15,015 nt of DNA, taken from assembly GCA_964487155.1 (NCBI GenBank), contig CAZAQB010000079.1, positions 1 through 15,015 on the forward strand. Reading direction: 5' to 3'. Under the pieces are notes generated by a model. The model had not been told where the DNA came from. It did no database searches and was given only the letters and a program-made list of their open reading frames with translations. The DNA comes from CAZAQB01 sp964487155. GTDB taxonomy: Bacteria > Pseudomonadota > Gammaproteobacteria > Nitrococcales > Nitrococcaceae. This document shows positions 7,253 through 14,047 of this stretch, piece after piece; within the stretch, counting starts at the first letter, position 1, and each line of letters begins with the position of its first letter. The position numbers and the translations under genes were made by a program.

Positions 7253-7321
7253 TGACATAGTCAGGTAGTTGGGTGGCCCGAGGCGGGCCGACAGCGCACG
7301 GGGCGCGGCGCCTGGCCGAAG

Positions 7322-7420
7322 ACGCCGGATGCGCTTCGCTTATCCGGCCTACGCCTTCTCCCCGGCGCTGGAGCGCAGCCCGCGTAGGCCGGCTAAGGCG
7401 CGCAGCGCCGCATCCGGCGT
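7322..7420. repeat. REP-type inverted pair (BIME), family 2, first pair
   Basis: Unit A (7322-7353) reads CGCCGGATGCGCTTCGC then TTATCCGGCCTACG, and unit B (7383-7420) is the opposite orientation beginning CGTAGGCCGGC. Each unit has the GTAG head (CTAC when inverted) followed by a GCCGG...CCGGC palindrome. The sequence closely resembles the classical enterobacterial REP (GCCGGATGCGGCG...CTTATCCGGCCTAC). The two face each other across 29 bp. The pair lies directly behind engB and could act as an mRNA 3' stabiliser or gyrase/IHF site, as REPs do in E. coli. It is unrelated in core sequence to the double hairpin at 275-362. Confidence 0.88.
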
Positions 7421-7520
7421 NNNNNNNNNNNNNNNNNNNNNNNNNNNNNNNNNNNNNNNNNNNNNNNNNNNNNNNNNNNNNNNNNNNNNNNNNNNNNNNN
7501 NNNNNNNNNNNNNNNNNNNN
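7421..7520. other. Assembly gap (100 N) inside the REP array
   Basis: Exactly 100 Ns, the conventional value for a gap of unknown size. The 55 bp before the gap (7366-7420) are identical to the 55 bp after it (7521-7575), so the break was caused by a repeated unit. The true length and the number of REP units are unknown. Confidence 0.97.
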
Positions 7521-7575
7521 CGCTGGAGCGCAGCCCGCGTAGGCCGGCTAAGGCGCGCAGCGCCGCATCCGGCGT
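7521..7575. repeat. Duplicate of the 7366-7420 segment with REP unit C
   Basis: A perfect 55-bp copy of 7366-7420. It contains the REP unit at 7538-7575 in the same orientation as unit B. Its partner unit would lie inside the gap. It shows that the whole BIME cassette, not only the palindromes, is repeated in tandem. Confidence 0.93.
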
Positions 7576-7656
7576 CCACGTCCCAACAGCCACCCGCACC
7601 GCGCCACACCCGCCCTACGGCCGCACTCACGCCGCGGCGACGGCCTGCCGCCGAAT

Positions 7657-7760
7657 CGCCGGATGCGCTTCGCTTATCCGGCCTACGTCCCTCGGCCAGA
7701 CCCTGGCGGCCGGCAGAGCCCGCGTAGGCCGGCTAAGGCGCGCAGCGCCGCATCCGGCGT
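7657..7760. repeat. REP-type inverted pair (BIME), family 2, second pair
   Basis: Unit D (7657-7687) equals unit A over its whole length. Unit E (7723-7760) is identical to units B and C. The 35-bp linker between D and E differs from the A-B linker, while the palindromes are conserved, indicating selection or recent spread of the REP units themselves. The 81 bp between unit C and unit D carry no recognisable element. Confidence 0.9.
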
Positions 7761-8030
7761 TTCCCCTGAGAGCGTGTCAAAAAAATCCGGTACCCCGGAG
7801 CGCGCGGTGGGGATCCCGCCCGGCGCCGACCGAAGCCAGCCGTCGGCCAGGATGCGCAGACAACCGGCCATCGGCCGATGGCATGGGTACCGCGGATCGG
7901 TTCGGGCACGCGGGGTTGGCGATTGGCACCTTGGCGTCTGCTACGCTGGCCCCCACGTTTCTCCGCAACGTGGGTCTACGTCGGCTGATTAACGAATCAA
8001 CCAGCAAACCAATCAACTATCAAACGAACC
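7761..8030. other. Gene-free spacer with a hairpin at 7952-7974
   Basis: A 270-bp stretch between the REP array and the stop codon of the DUF3570 gene. The only structure seen is a perfect 8-bp stem (CCCACGTT 7952-7959, loop of 7, AACGTGGG 7967-7974), about 57 bp past that stop codon on the minus strand. It has no adjacent U tract, so it is at best a weak terminator or mRNA-end structure. The last 45 bp are A-rich compared with the rest of the window. Confidence 0.5.
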
Positions 8031-9188
8031 TCAGAACCACACCGAGACGTAGGCCTGGAACACGTTGGCGCCGAACTCGTAGAACGGCTCCTCGCCCACC
8101 GCCACGCCTGGATCCGAGGCCTGGCGGGCGTCCCGGAAGTTGTCGTAGCTGAAGCGGGTATGGTCCAGGGCCAGGTTCAGACTGCCGCGCTCCAGCAGGC
8201 CGGAGCCGTTGCGCAGGAATTCGTAGGCGAGCCCCACGCCCACGCTCTGGCTCTGAAAGCGGGAGAGTTCCTTGTCCCGGGCGCGGAAGTTCTGGGCGTC
8301 CTCCCGGGGGAACAGGTCGCTGTAGAACTCCGCCTCGTTCTGGGTGTAGAAGCGGTAGCGCAGGTCGGCGGTCCAGCGGCCGAGCTCGTGGCTGTAGTCA
8401 AGCTCGACGGTGTGGGCGTCGATCTCCCAGGTGTCGGTGAAGTAGCGGTAGGAGAGCCCAAGCGCGGCCTTCCAGGGCAGCCGGTAGCGGGCCCGGACGG
8501 AGACAGCATTGCTGGTGCGGGTGCCGGGGTAGACTTCCGGCTGCAGGCCGAAACCGGTCTCGGCGGCCGAGTCCAGGAAGCGCACCGAGCGGTAGGGGTT
8601 GTTCAGGAAGCCCTCCCAGGTCGCCGCCTCGTAGTTCAGGCTCATCAGCAGCTTCGGGGTGAGAATCTGGGAGATGCCAAGGCGGAAGTTGCGCCGGGTG
8701 ATGGACTCCTCGAAGGTGTCGTCGCCGTTGCGGCCCACCCGGTCCTCCCCCTGCGTGTAACCCAGGCTGATCGTCGTGAGGTCGCCGAACATCTCCTGGC
8801 TGATGTCGATGGTGCCGGTGTTGGCGGTGTAGTCGCTCTCGTCGCTGCGGGACAGGGCCAGGCTCATGGTGGTGCGACCGCGCAGGTAGTCCACACCGAC
8901 GCTGTACTCGTTGCGGGTTTCCCGGTACTCGCTGGCGGCGATTTCGACGTCGATGGAGGCGCTGCTGACGATGTCCCGGTAGTAATTGCCCCAGGCGGAG
9001 ACCTGGGAGCCCGCGGACTTGCGCACCAGCAGCGAGGGCCCGTAGACACTGACCCCGCCTCCCTTGTAGCCGTGAAACAGGGCGTCGGCCCGGTCCTCGG
9101 GCAGCACCGCCGCACCGGCAGGCTCACCGGCCAGCAGGGCCAGGCCGGCGGCCAGCAGCGGCCAGGGCGAGGGGCGCGGCAGGCTCAT
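8031..9188 (-). CDS. DUF3570 family outer membrane beta-barrel protein
   Basis: A 385-residue predicted outer membrane protein of the DUF3570 family. A signal peptide covers about residues 1-26, ending in AGA. Then comes the family opening LPEDRADALFHGYKGGGVSVYGPSL and the conserved block about 78-115 with SSASIDVEIAASEYRE and VGVDYLRGRTTMSLALS. Alternating hydrophobic strands rich in Tyr/Arg follow to the end. The last strand is QAYVSVWF with a C-terminal Phe, the recognition signal for barrel insertion by BamA. The gene starts 3 bp after the DUF4266 stop, so it is translationally linked to it. The family has no established function. From memory, DUF3570 and DUF4266 genes usually travel together with a thioredoxin-like gene, as here. 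It is the last gene of the operon. Confidence 0.92.
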   Translation of the reverse strand: MSLPRPSPWPLLAAGLALLAGEPAGAAVLPEDRADALFHGYKGGGVSVYGPSLLVRKSAGSQVSAWGNYYRDIVSSASIDVEIAASEYRETRNEYSVGVDYLRGRTTMSLALSRSDESDYTANTGTIDISQEMFGDLTTISLGYTQGEDRVGRNGDDTFEESITRRNFRLGISQILTPKLLMSLNYEAATWEGFLNNPYRSVRFLDSAAETGFGLQPEVYPGTRTSNAVSVRARYRLPWKAALGLSYRYFTDTWEIDAHTVELDYSHELGRWTADLRYRFYTQNEAEFYSDLFPREDAQNFRARDKELSRFQSQSVGVGLAYEFLRNGSGLLERGSLNLALDHTRFSYDNFRDARQASDPGVAVGEEPFYEFGANVFQAYVSVWF

Positions 9189-9191
9189 GGC

Positions 9192-9419
9192 TCAGTTGCA
9201 GCCGCAGCCGCCCCCGCCGCCGCCGTTGGCGCCCTGGGCTCCCTCGCGCACCTCGTGGACGTGGCGGCGGTAGGCCGCGGACACTGGGTCCCGGTCAAAG
9301 CTCATGATGGGTTCTGCCAGGGCGGCCCGCTCGTAGGGTTTCACCCAGGGCTCGATGCCGCAGCCGGAGACGGCCGCAGCCAGCGCCAGGGCGGCAACGG
9401 CAGGCGCCGCCCTACTCAC
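9192..9419 (-). CDS. DUF4266 small lipoprotein with polyglycine-CGCN tail
   Basis: A 75-residue lipoprotein. An alanine-rich signal peptide ends in the lipobox VSGC, with C20 as the lipidated residue. The DUF4266 core WVKPYERAALAEPIMSFDRDP (about 25-45) follows, then a charged helix, and the C-terminus GANGGGGGGCGCN with Cys at 72 and 74 and Asn at the very end. The GTG start overlaps the last 8 bases of the upstream tlpA-like gene in another frame, and DUF3570 starts 3 bp after its stop. Tight coupling on both sides argues that the three products act together. The Cys-Gly-Cys on a flexible glycine arm could bind a metal or heme, form a disulfide with the neighbouring TlpA protein, or be modified. 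No activity is established for the family. Confidence 0.9.
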   Translation of the reverse strand: MSRAAPAVAALALAAAVSGCGIEPWVKPYERAALAEPIMSFDRDPVSAAYRRHVHEVREGAQGANGGGGGGCGCN

Positions 9420-9915
9420 GGATCAGCCCCCGCACCACATCCTGATAGGTGGCCTCGTCTCCGGGGCTGTAGCCCTCGTGGACGTAGCGCACCCGTCCGT
9501 CACGGTCGACGATGACGGTGCTGGGCATGGCGGAGACCTGGTAGGTGCGGCTCACCTCGTTGCGGCTGTCGAGCAGCACCGGAAAGCTCACCGGCAGGTC
9601 GTCCAGGTAGTCCCGGGCGGCGGCCGGGTCTTGCTCCACGTTGACCCCCAGGACGGTGAAGCCGAGCGGGGCGTAGCGCTGGTGGAGCTCGTCGAGCGCC
9701 GGCATCTCCTGCCGGCACGGCCCGCACCAGGAGGCCCAGAAATTCACCAGCACCACCTGGCCCTGCTGCTCCCCCAGCCGCAGGTTAGGGCCTTCCAGGG
9801 TGGGCAGGGTGAAGTCAGGCGCCGGGGTGGGGGGCACTTCGCCGGCCCACGGGGCCGGACTGGCCAGCAGTGCCAGGGCCAGCCCCAGGATAATTTTGCG
9901 CGGCAATCTCGCCAT
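9412..9915 (-). CDS. TlpA-like periplasmic thiol:disulfide oxidoreductase
   Basis: A 167-residue exported thioredoxin-fold protein of the TlpA/ResA type. A signal peptide (about 1-24) is followed by the AhpC-TSA-like opening PAPDFTLPTLEG, active site WCGPC at 63-67 in FWASWCGPCRQEMP, and the cis-proline in SAMPST (P131). These proteins usually work as reductants in the periplasm, for example in apocytochrome c or copper-site maturation. GGGAGGAG lies about 10 nt before the ATG. The gene is 19 bp after an outer membrane barrel gene and overlaps DUF4266 by 8 bp. A dedicated role in keeping the DUF4266 CGC motif or the heme c cysteines of the operon reduced is my inference. Confidence 0.93.
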   Translation of the reverse strand: MARLPRKIILGLALALLASPAPWAGEVPPTPAPDFTLPTLEGPNLRLGEQQGQVVLVNFWASWCGPCRQEMPALDELHQRYAPLGFTVLGVNVEQDPAAARDYLDDLPVSFPVLLDSRNEVSRTYQVSAMPSTVIVDRDGRVRYVHEGYSPGDEATYQDVVRGLIRE

Positions 9916-9934
9916 GGCCTTGGTACTCCTCCCG

Positions 9935-10579
9935 TCAGAAGAAGACGGTGACCCCGCCGGTCACCTCCAGGTTGTGGGTGGTCTTGTCCTCGCCGGTGAC
10001 GTCCACGTTCATCAGGTGATCGCGGAAGTCCACCCGCAGCGCCAGCCAGTCCAGGGGCAGAAGCTGGTAGCCGGCCCCGAAACTGGCGGTGAAGCGGGTT
10101 TCGCCGGCGAACTCGGTGGCGCCCGCCCCCGCCACCACGAACAGGGAGGAATTCAGCGCGAACCAGGGGCCGATGAACGATTCACCCGGCAGCAGATTGT
10201 ATCCGGCGGCCAGGGTGTAGAGCGTGAAGCGGCGCTCATCGTCGGCCAGCAGGGTGGCGCCGCCGCTCAGGCGCTCGAAGCTGGTCTCGTCGGTGCGCGA
10301 GGTGCCGGCGGAGAGCTCGAAGAACAGGTCCTCGGTGACGTGGTAGGCGGCCCGGGCGCCGAAGAAGGCGTTGACGCCGAAGTCCTCCACGCTGAGCAGC
10401 CCGGCAAAGACGCCGATCTCGATGTTGTCGGCGTCGATGCGGGGCTCTTCGATGTCCCGGCGCTCCAGCTCCGGGCGGATCACCGGGGTATCGGCCTCTC
10501 CCAGGGGCGCGTCCCCCTGGGCCGCCAGCGGCGGTGCTGCCAGCAGGCTCAGAAGAAGAACGCCAGTCCGGCATGCCAT
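9935..10579 (-). CDS. Outer membrane beta-barrel domain protein (TIGR04565-like)
   Basis: A 214-residue protein with a signal peptide ending LAAQ (about residue 21). A polar linker RPELERRDIEEPRIDADNIE is followed by an eight-strand-like barrel about 53-214 and the terminal strand VTGGVTVFF. Hallmarks of the small 'outer membrane beta-barrel domain' family are the FTLYTLAAGYNLLPGE block, WLALRVDFRDHL and the KTTHNLEVTGG ending. The reading frame is open far upstream, but the ATG at 10579 has GAGGAG 8 nt before it and starts a proper signal peptide. The gene overlaps the 3' end of the SH3b-barrel gene by 31 bp. It may be a porin partner or a scaffold for the operon's lipoproteins; no ligand is evident. 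Confidence 0.88.
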   Translation of the reverse strand: MACRTGVLLLSLLAAPPLAAQGDAPLGEADTPVIRPELERRDIEEPRIDADNIEIGVFAGLLSVEDFGVNAFFGARAAYHVTEDLFFELSAGTSRTDETSFERLSGGATLLADDERRFTLYTLAAGYNLLPGESFIGPWFALNSSLFVVAGAGATEFAGETRFTASFGAGYQLLPLDWLALRVDFRDHLMNVDVTGEDKTTHNLEVTGGVTVFF

Positions 10580-11307
10580 TCGTCCAGCTCCTCGTTGTCG
10601 TTGCGGCTGGTGAACACCACCAGGTTCCGGTAGCCGGCGCGCAGCAGCAGCCGCCGGCCCACCTGGGCCCGCAACCCGACCCCCACGTAAGCGAACTGGT
10701 CGGTGCGGTCCCGGGCCTGGACCAGGGTGGCCGCCGGCTCGGTATGGATCACGCCGGTGCCCAGGGCGAAGTAGGGCGACACCCGCCAGTCGGGAAACGG
10801 CTGGATGCTGAGCGCCACGTCGCCCAGCACGCTGTCGGAGAAATCCCCCAGGGCCTGGCTGCCGGTGAGTTGCAGGTACAGGTTCTCGGTGAGGGCGTAG
10901 GCGCCGTAGGCGGAGATCAGCGTGGCCCCGTCCAGCCGCCCGAGCCGGAAACCCGCCTCCCAGCGCCGGCGCTGGAAGTCGTCGCCGCCGGCGGCGGCCA
11001 CTGCCGGCGGGGTGCCGGCGGCGGTGCGGGTGCCGCGCAGCGCGCGCCGGTGCACCCAGCCCTCGACGTCCTCGGTGGTGCGCACCTGGAACCAGTCGGT
11101 GCGCTGGCGGAACACCTCGATGCGCTCGCCCTGCTCCACGACGTGAAATACCGGGTAGGCCCGCCCAGGGCCGGTGTGCAGCTCCAGGAAGGGTTCCACC
11201 ACCCGCACGTCGAGGGCCGCCGCCAGGCCGGGCCACAGGGCCAGCACCAGCAGCATCCGGAGCGCCCGGCGCCAGCCGGCGGCCGGCAGCCCGTTATCCC
11301 TTGCCAA
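10549..11307 (-). CDS. SH3b-domain outer membrane beta-barrel protein
   Basis: About 252 residues in two parts. After a signal peptide (RRALRMLLVLALWPGLAAA, about 13-31) comes a bacterial SH3 domain at about 34-92 with ELHTGPGRAYPVFHVVEQGE and DWFQVRT..VEGWVHR. SH3b domains generally contact peptidoglycan or proteins. An Ala/Gly linker follows, and then a barrel of about 140 residues with alternating strands ending HAGLAFFF, a C-terminal aromatic. The start is uncertain. TTG at 11307 has GGGGAG 6 nt upstream and gives a normal signal peptide; ATG at 11256 gives a shorter one, and ATG at 11367 adds a non-signal-like leader. It lies 73 bp behind the heme c lipoprotein gene and overlaps the next barrel gene by 31 bp, so translation is probably coupled. 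It could anchor the complex to peptidoglycan. Confidence 0.84.
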   Translation of the reverse strand: MARDNGLPAAGWRRALRMLLVLALWPGLAAALDVRVVEPFLELHTGPGRAYPVFHVVEQGERIEVFRQRTDWFQVRTTEDVEGWVHRRALRGTRTAAGTPPAVAAAGGDDFQRRRWEAGFRLGRLDGATLISAYGAYALTENLYLQLTGSQALGDFSDSVLGDVALSIQPFPDWRVSPYFALGTGVIHTEPAATLVQARDRTDQFAYVGVGLRAQVGRRLLLRAGYRNLVVFTSRNDNEELDEWHAGLAFFF

Positions 11308-11380
11308 AGCGTGCTCCCCGCGGCCCCCCGGTGGAGGGCCGATGGTAAACGGTCGAGGCGCCCGCATCCTGCGAACCCGT

Positions 11381-14047
11381 TCAATCCTCCGGCGCGGCGA
11401 AGGGATCGTTGAAGTACTGGCCGCCCAGGTCCACCCACTCCGAGACCAGCCGCAGCTCCGCCGGCGTCAGCCAGCCCGCGTGGGAGCCGCCGGCGGCGAA
11501 CACCTCGAAGAACGCCGGCGAGGCGTTGGCCCCGGCACTCGACAGGGGCGGCGCCACCGGCACGTTGCGGGTCACCGGGATGGGGTTGCCCTCGGCATCC
11601 ACGATCAGCTCGCCGTTCTCATCGGTCTCGAAGACCTGATTGCCGGCGGCGTCCAGCACCGGCACCACCACGTCCACCAGGTTGCCGGTGGCCGGGTCGA
11701 TGGTCTGCTCGTTGTCCCGGAACAGCAGCTCCCGGTAGCCGGTGAGGTGGTCGGGTTCGTCGCTGGAGTCGGTGCCGGAGAGGTCCAGCTGGCGGCTGCC
11801 GGCGGGGATGCGGGCGGCCCCGGCGGCGCCGGTGGGGGAGTGGCAGCCCAGGCAGTCATTGGCGGTATTGCCGTCCGGGTCGGTGACCTGCACGCCGGCG
11901 GCGTCCAGCATGGGTCGCGGATTGAGCTCCCAGAGGGGCTGGATGTGCTCCTCGTAGTGGATGACGATCCGGCAGCCGGCGCTCCAGGCGCTGACGCAGG
12001 CCGGATCCACCGGCGCCGGCGTGCCGAGATCCGCGTAGCCCAGCCGGAAGCCGGGATCGGGCGTGCGCGCCGCCGGGTCGGTCCAGGGATCCTCGAACAC
12101 CAGGTCCACCGACGGCTTCAGCGTGTCCGGCTGCTCGCCGGTGAGGGTCTGCGCCATGGTCTCGCCGGCCAGGGGAATGAGGTTCTGCGCCGGGTCGGTG
12201 CCCGGGAAGGGCGCGCCGCCGGCGGCGCCGGGGTGGATGCTGGTGAAGGCGTCGGCACGGCCATGGGACAGGCCGCTTGCCGGGTCGTGGCAGCCCTGGC
12301 ACTGGCGCACCTCGCCGGGCCGCAACTGCAGCCAGTCGCCGTGGCGCGGCGAGATGCGCCGGCCCCGGGCGTCCAGCACCTCGACGGCGAGCGGCACGTC
12401 GGCCGGCACCTGCAGCCGCACCGAGCCGTCCGGGGCCACCGGCGCGTAGGCGACGATCTCGCGCATGCCCAGGCCGCGGGCGGCGCCGAACGCGCTGCCC
12501 GGCACGTCGCGCACGTCATCGTCGGGCTGGCTGACCGCCTTGACCACGCGCAGGAAGCGCGCCGGCCGGGCATCCGCCGGCGTCAGCGCCGGGTTGGACA
12601 CGGTGGCGAGGTCCGGCACGGCGGTGTCCATGCCGTCCACGTCGTAGACGCTGCGGATGTGCAGCACCCCGACCCCGTCGTCGGCCAGCGCCTGATCGTC
12701 GGTGATCCCCAGCACCAGGGGCGGCCTGGGGCGCGGAGCCGCCACCGCCACATCGGAGTACATCCACTCCTCGCGGGGCCGCACCACCGGGCGCTGGGTG
12801 CCGTCGCGGGGGTCCAGCACCCAGATGCCGTACAGGGGGGGCGCCTCCGGCAGCTCGTCGCCCAGGTTGTCGCCGGTGCAGGGCACGATGCGCCCGCCAT
12901 CCATGAGCCGGCACTGCGACCAGGACACCAGCAGCCGGCCGGTGCCGTCGTCCATGGGATCCACCGCGGCAAACCGGCCGCCGGGGGAGGGCGCCTCGCC
13001 GGTGCGCACGTCCAGGCTCACCGCCCGGCGCTGCCCGGGAGTGGCCAGGCCGGCATGGGTGGCGGTCGGCTGGCCCACCTCGACGAATGCCGCGGTGTCC
13101 ACCGCAACCAGGTCACCACCCCAGGCGGTGCCGGTGAACGGACGCACCAGGCTCAGCAATTCGCCGCCGGGCAGGGTCCGGGGCTGGAAAAACTGCACCG
13201 TGGCGCCGCCGCTGCCGGTGTCGTGGCTGCGGGCGCCGTACAGCAGCTCCAGGCCGGTGCCGTCCGGGGCGGCCCGGTACAGGTGCATCCCCTGGGCGCC
13301 GCCCTCGGTATCCCAGCGGGTGAAGGTGATGCGGCCGTCGGCCAGCACCTCCGGGTGAAGATCCTGCCCGGGATTGAAGCTGATCTGCTCGATGTTGCCG
13401 CCGCTCGCGTCCATCACATGCAGCATGAAGGCGGGCTCGCCGTTGTCGGCCTGGGCGGTGTACTGGGGCTTGCCTTCGTCCAGCAGCAGGGCCCTGGAGC
13501 GGCTCTGCCGGGTGGAGGCGAACACGATGCGCCCGTCGGGCAGGTAGCGGGGGGCAATGTCGTGGCCGCTCTCGGCGGTGAGGTCCGAGGGGATGAGCCG
13601 GCGCAGACGGTCGTTGGCGAGGTCGTATTCCCAGATGTTCCAGGTGGGCTGATCCTCGTCGTCGGCGTCCTCGATCAACGGCCGGCGCAGGGCGAACAGG
13701 ATGCGGCTGCCGTCGAAGGAGGCGGAGAGATCCCGCGCGTCTCCCGCCCCGCCGGTGATGGCGCCGGTGAGGTTGCGCTCGGCTGCCCCGGCGGCCGCCC
13801 GCTCCCGCAGGTAGACATCGCCGCCCGCCAGGAATCGCACCGGCTCACGCAGGTCGTTTTCCTGGAGCTCGCCGTCCTCGTTCCGTGGCAGGGGGCGCCC
13901 CACGTAGGCGATGGGGAAGTCCAGCACCACCGGGTCCGGTGACTGGCCGCCGCCCACCCCCGAGCCGCCGCAGCCGGCCAGCAGGGCGGCCAGCGCCATT
14001 ATCGGCGCCCGCCGGGCCGGCGAGCTCGGTGTGTTCCCTTCGTGCAT
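11381..14047 (-). CDS. HzsA-related lipoprotein: beta-propeller with two heme c sites
   Basis: An 888-residue exported lipoprotein. The signal ends in lipobox LAGC (C26) followed by a glycine/serine arm. Residues about 100-450 contain PD40/TolB-like propeller repeats, for example HDIAPRYLPDGRIVFASTR (162-180) and DLHPEVLADGRITFTR (229-244). A middle region about 460-590 (RSVYDVDG..., RFLRVVKAVSQP, MREIVAYAPVAPDGSV) ends in heme site CQGCH at 583-587. A second heme site CLGCH (732-736) follows HIQPLWELNPR in a C-terminal cytochrome-like domain. This order (propeller, middle domain with heme, C-terminal domain with heme) is that of the hydrazine synthase alpha subunit family. The host is not an anammox bacterium by its gene content, so hydrazine chemistry is not implied. 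GGGGAG lies 5 nt before the ATG. It heads the 14047-to-8031 operon and is divergent from another exported protein. Confidence 0.87.
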   Translation of the reverse strand: MHEGNTPSSPARRAPIMALAALLAGCGGSGVGGGQSPDPVVLDFPIAYVGRPLPRNEDGELQENDLREPVRFLAGGDVYLRERAAAGAAERNLTGAITGGAGDARDLSASFDGSRILFALRRPLIEDADDEDQPTWNIWEYDLANDRLRRLIPSDLTAESGHDIAPRYLPDGRIVFASTRQSRSRALLLDEGKPQYTAQADNGEPAFMLHVMDASGGNIEQISFNPGQDLHPEVLADGRITFTRWDTEGGAQGMHLYRAAPDGTGLELLYGARSHDTGSGGATVQFFQPRTLPGGELLSLVRPFTGTAWGGDLVAVDTAAFVEVGQPTATHAGLATPGQRRAVSLDVRTGEAPSPGGRFAAVDPMDDGTGRLLVSWSQCRLMDGGRIVPCTGDNLGDELPEAPPLYGIWVLDPRDGTQRPVVRPREEWMYSDVAVAAPRPRPPLVLGITDDQALADDGVGVLHIRSVYDVDGMDTAVPDLATVSNPALTPADARPARFLRVVKAVSQPDDDVRDVPGSAFGAARGLGMREIVAYAPVAPDGSVRLQVPADVPLAVEVLDARGRRISPRHGDWLQLRPGEVRQCQGCHDPASGLSHGRADAFTSIHPGAAGGAPFPGTDPAQNLIPLAGETMAQTLTGEQPDTLKPSVDLVFEDPWTDPAARTPDPGFRLGYADLGTPAPVDPACVSAWSAGCRIVIHYEEHIQPLWELNPRPMLDAAGVQVTDPDGNTANDCLGCHSPTGAAGAARIPAGSRQLDLSGTDSSDEPDHLTGYRELLFRDNEQTIDPATGNLVDVVVPVLDAAGNQVFETDENGELIVDAEGNPIPVTRNVPVAPPLSSAGANASPAFFEVFAAGGSHAGWLTPAELRLVSEWVDLGGQYFNDPFAAPED

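Noticed and set aside
7322..7760. CRISPR array
   Set aside because: The repeats alternate in orientation as inverted pairs, spacers are of uneven length, and the units match REP structure; no cas genes are present.
7952..7974. Rho-independent terminator for the DUF3570 operon
   Set aside because: The 8-bp stem is perfect but there is no U tract on either strand, so it is only described as a hairpin.
8160..9515. Plus-strand open frame of about 450 codons over DUF3570/DUF4266
   Set aside because: Low-complexity Gly/Ala/Val product opposite genes with signal peptides and family motifs.
10580..11236. N-terminal extension of the 214-residue barrel protein in the same frame
   Set aside because: The extension overlaps the SH3b-barrel gene and is Arg/Gly/Ala-rich without features. 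The ATG at 10579 has a good ribosome-binding site and begins a signal peptide.
11174..13942. Very long open frame on the plus strand (about 920 codons) opposite the heme c lipoprotein
   Set aside because: It is antisense to a gene with lipobox, propeller repeats and two heme motifs. The translated product is rich in Gly/Ala/His/Arg without domains, a common artefact in high-GC DNA.
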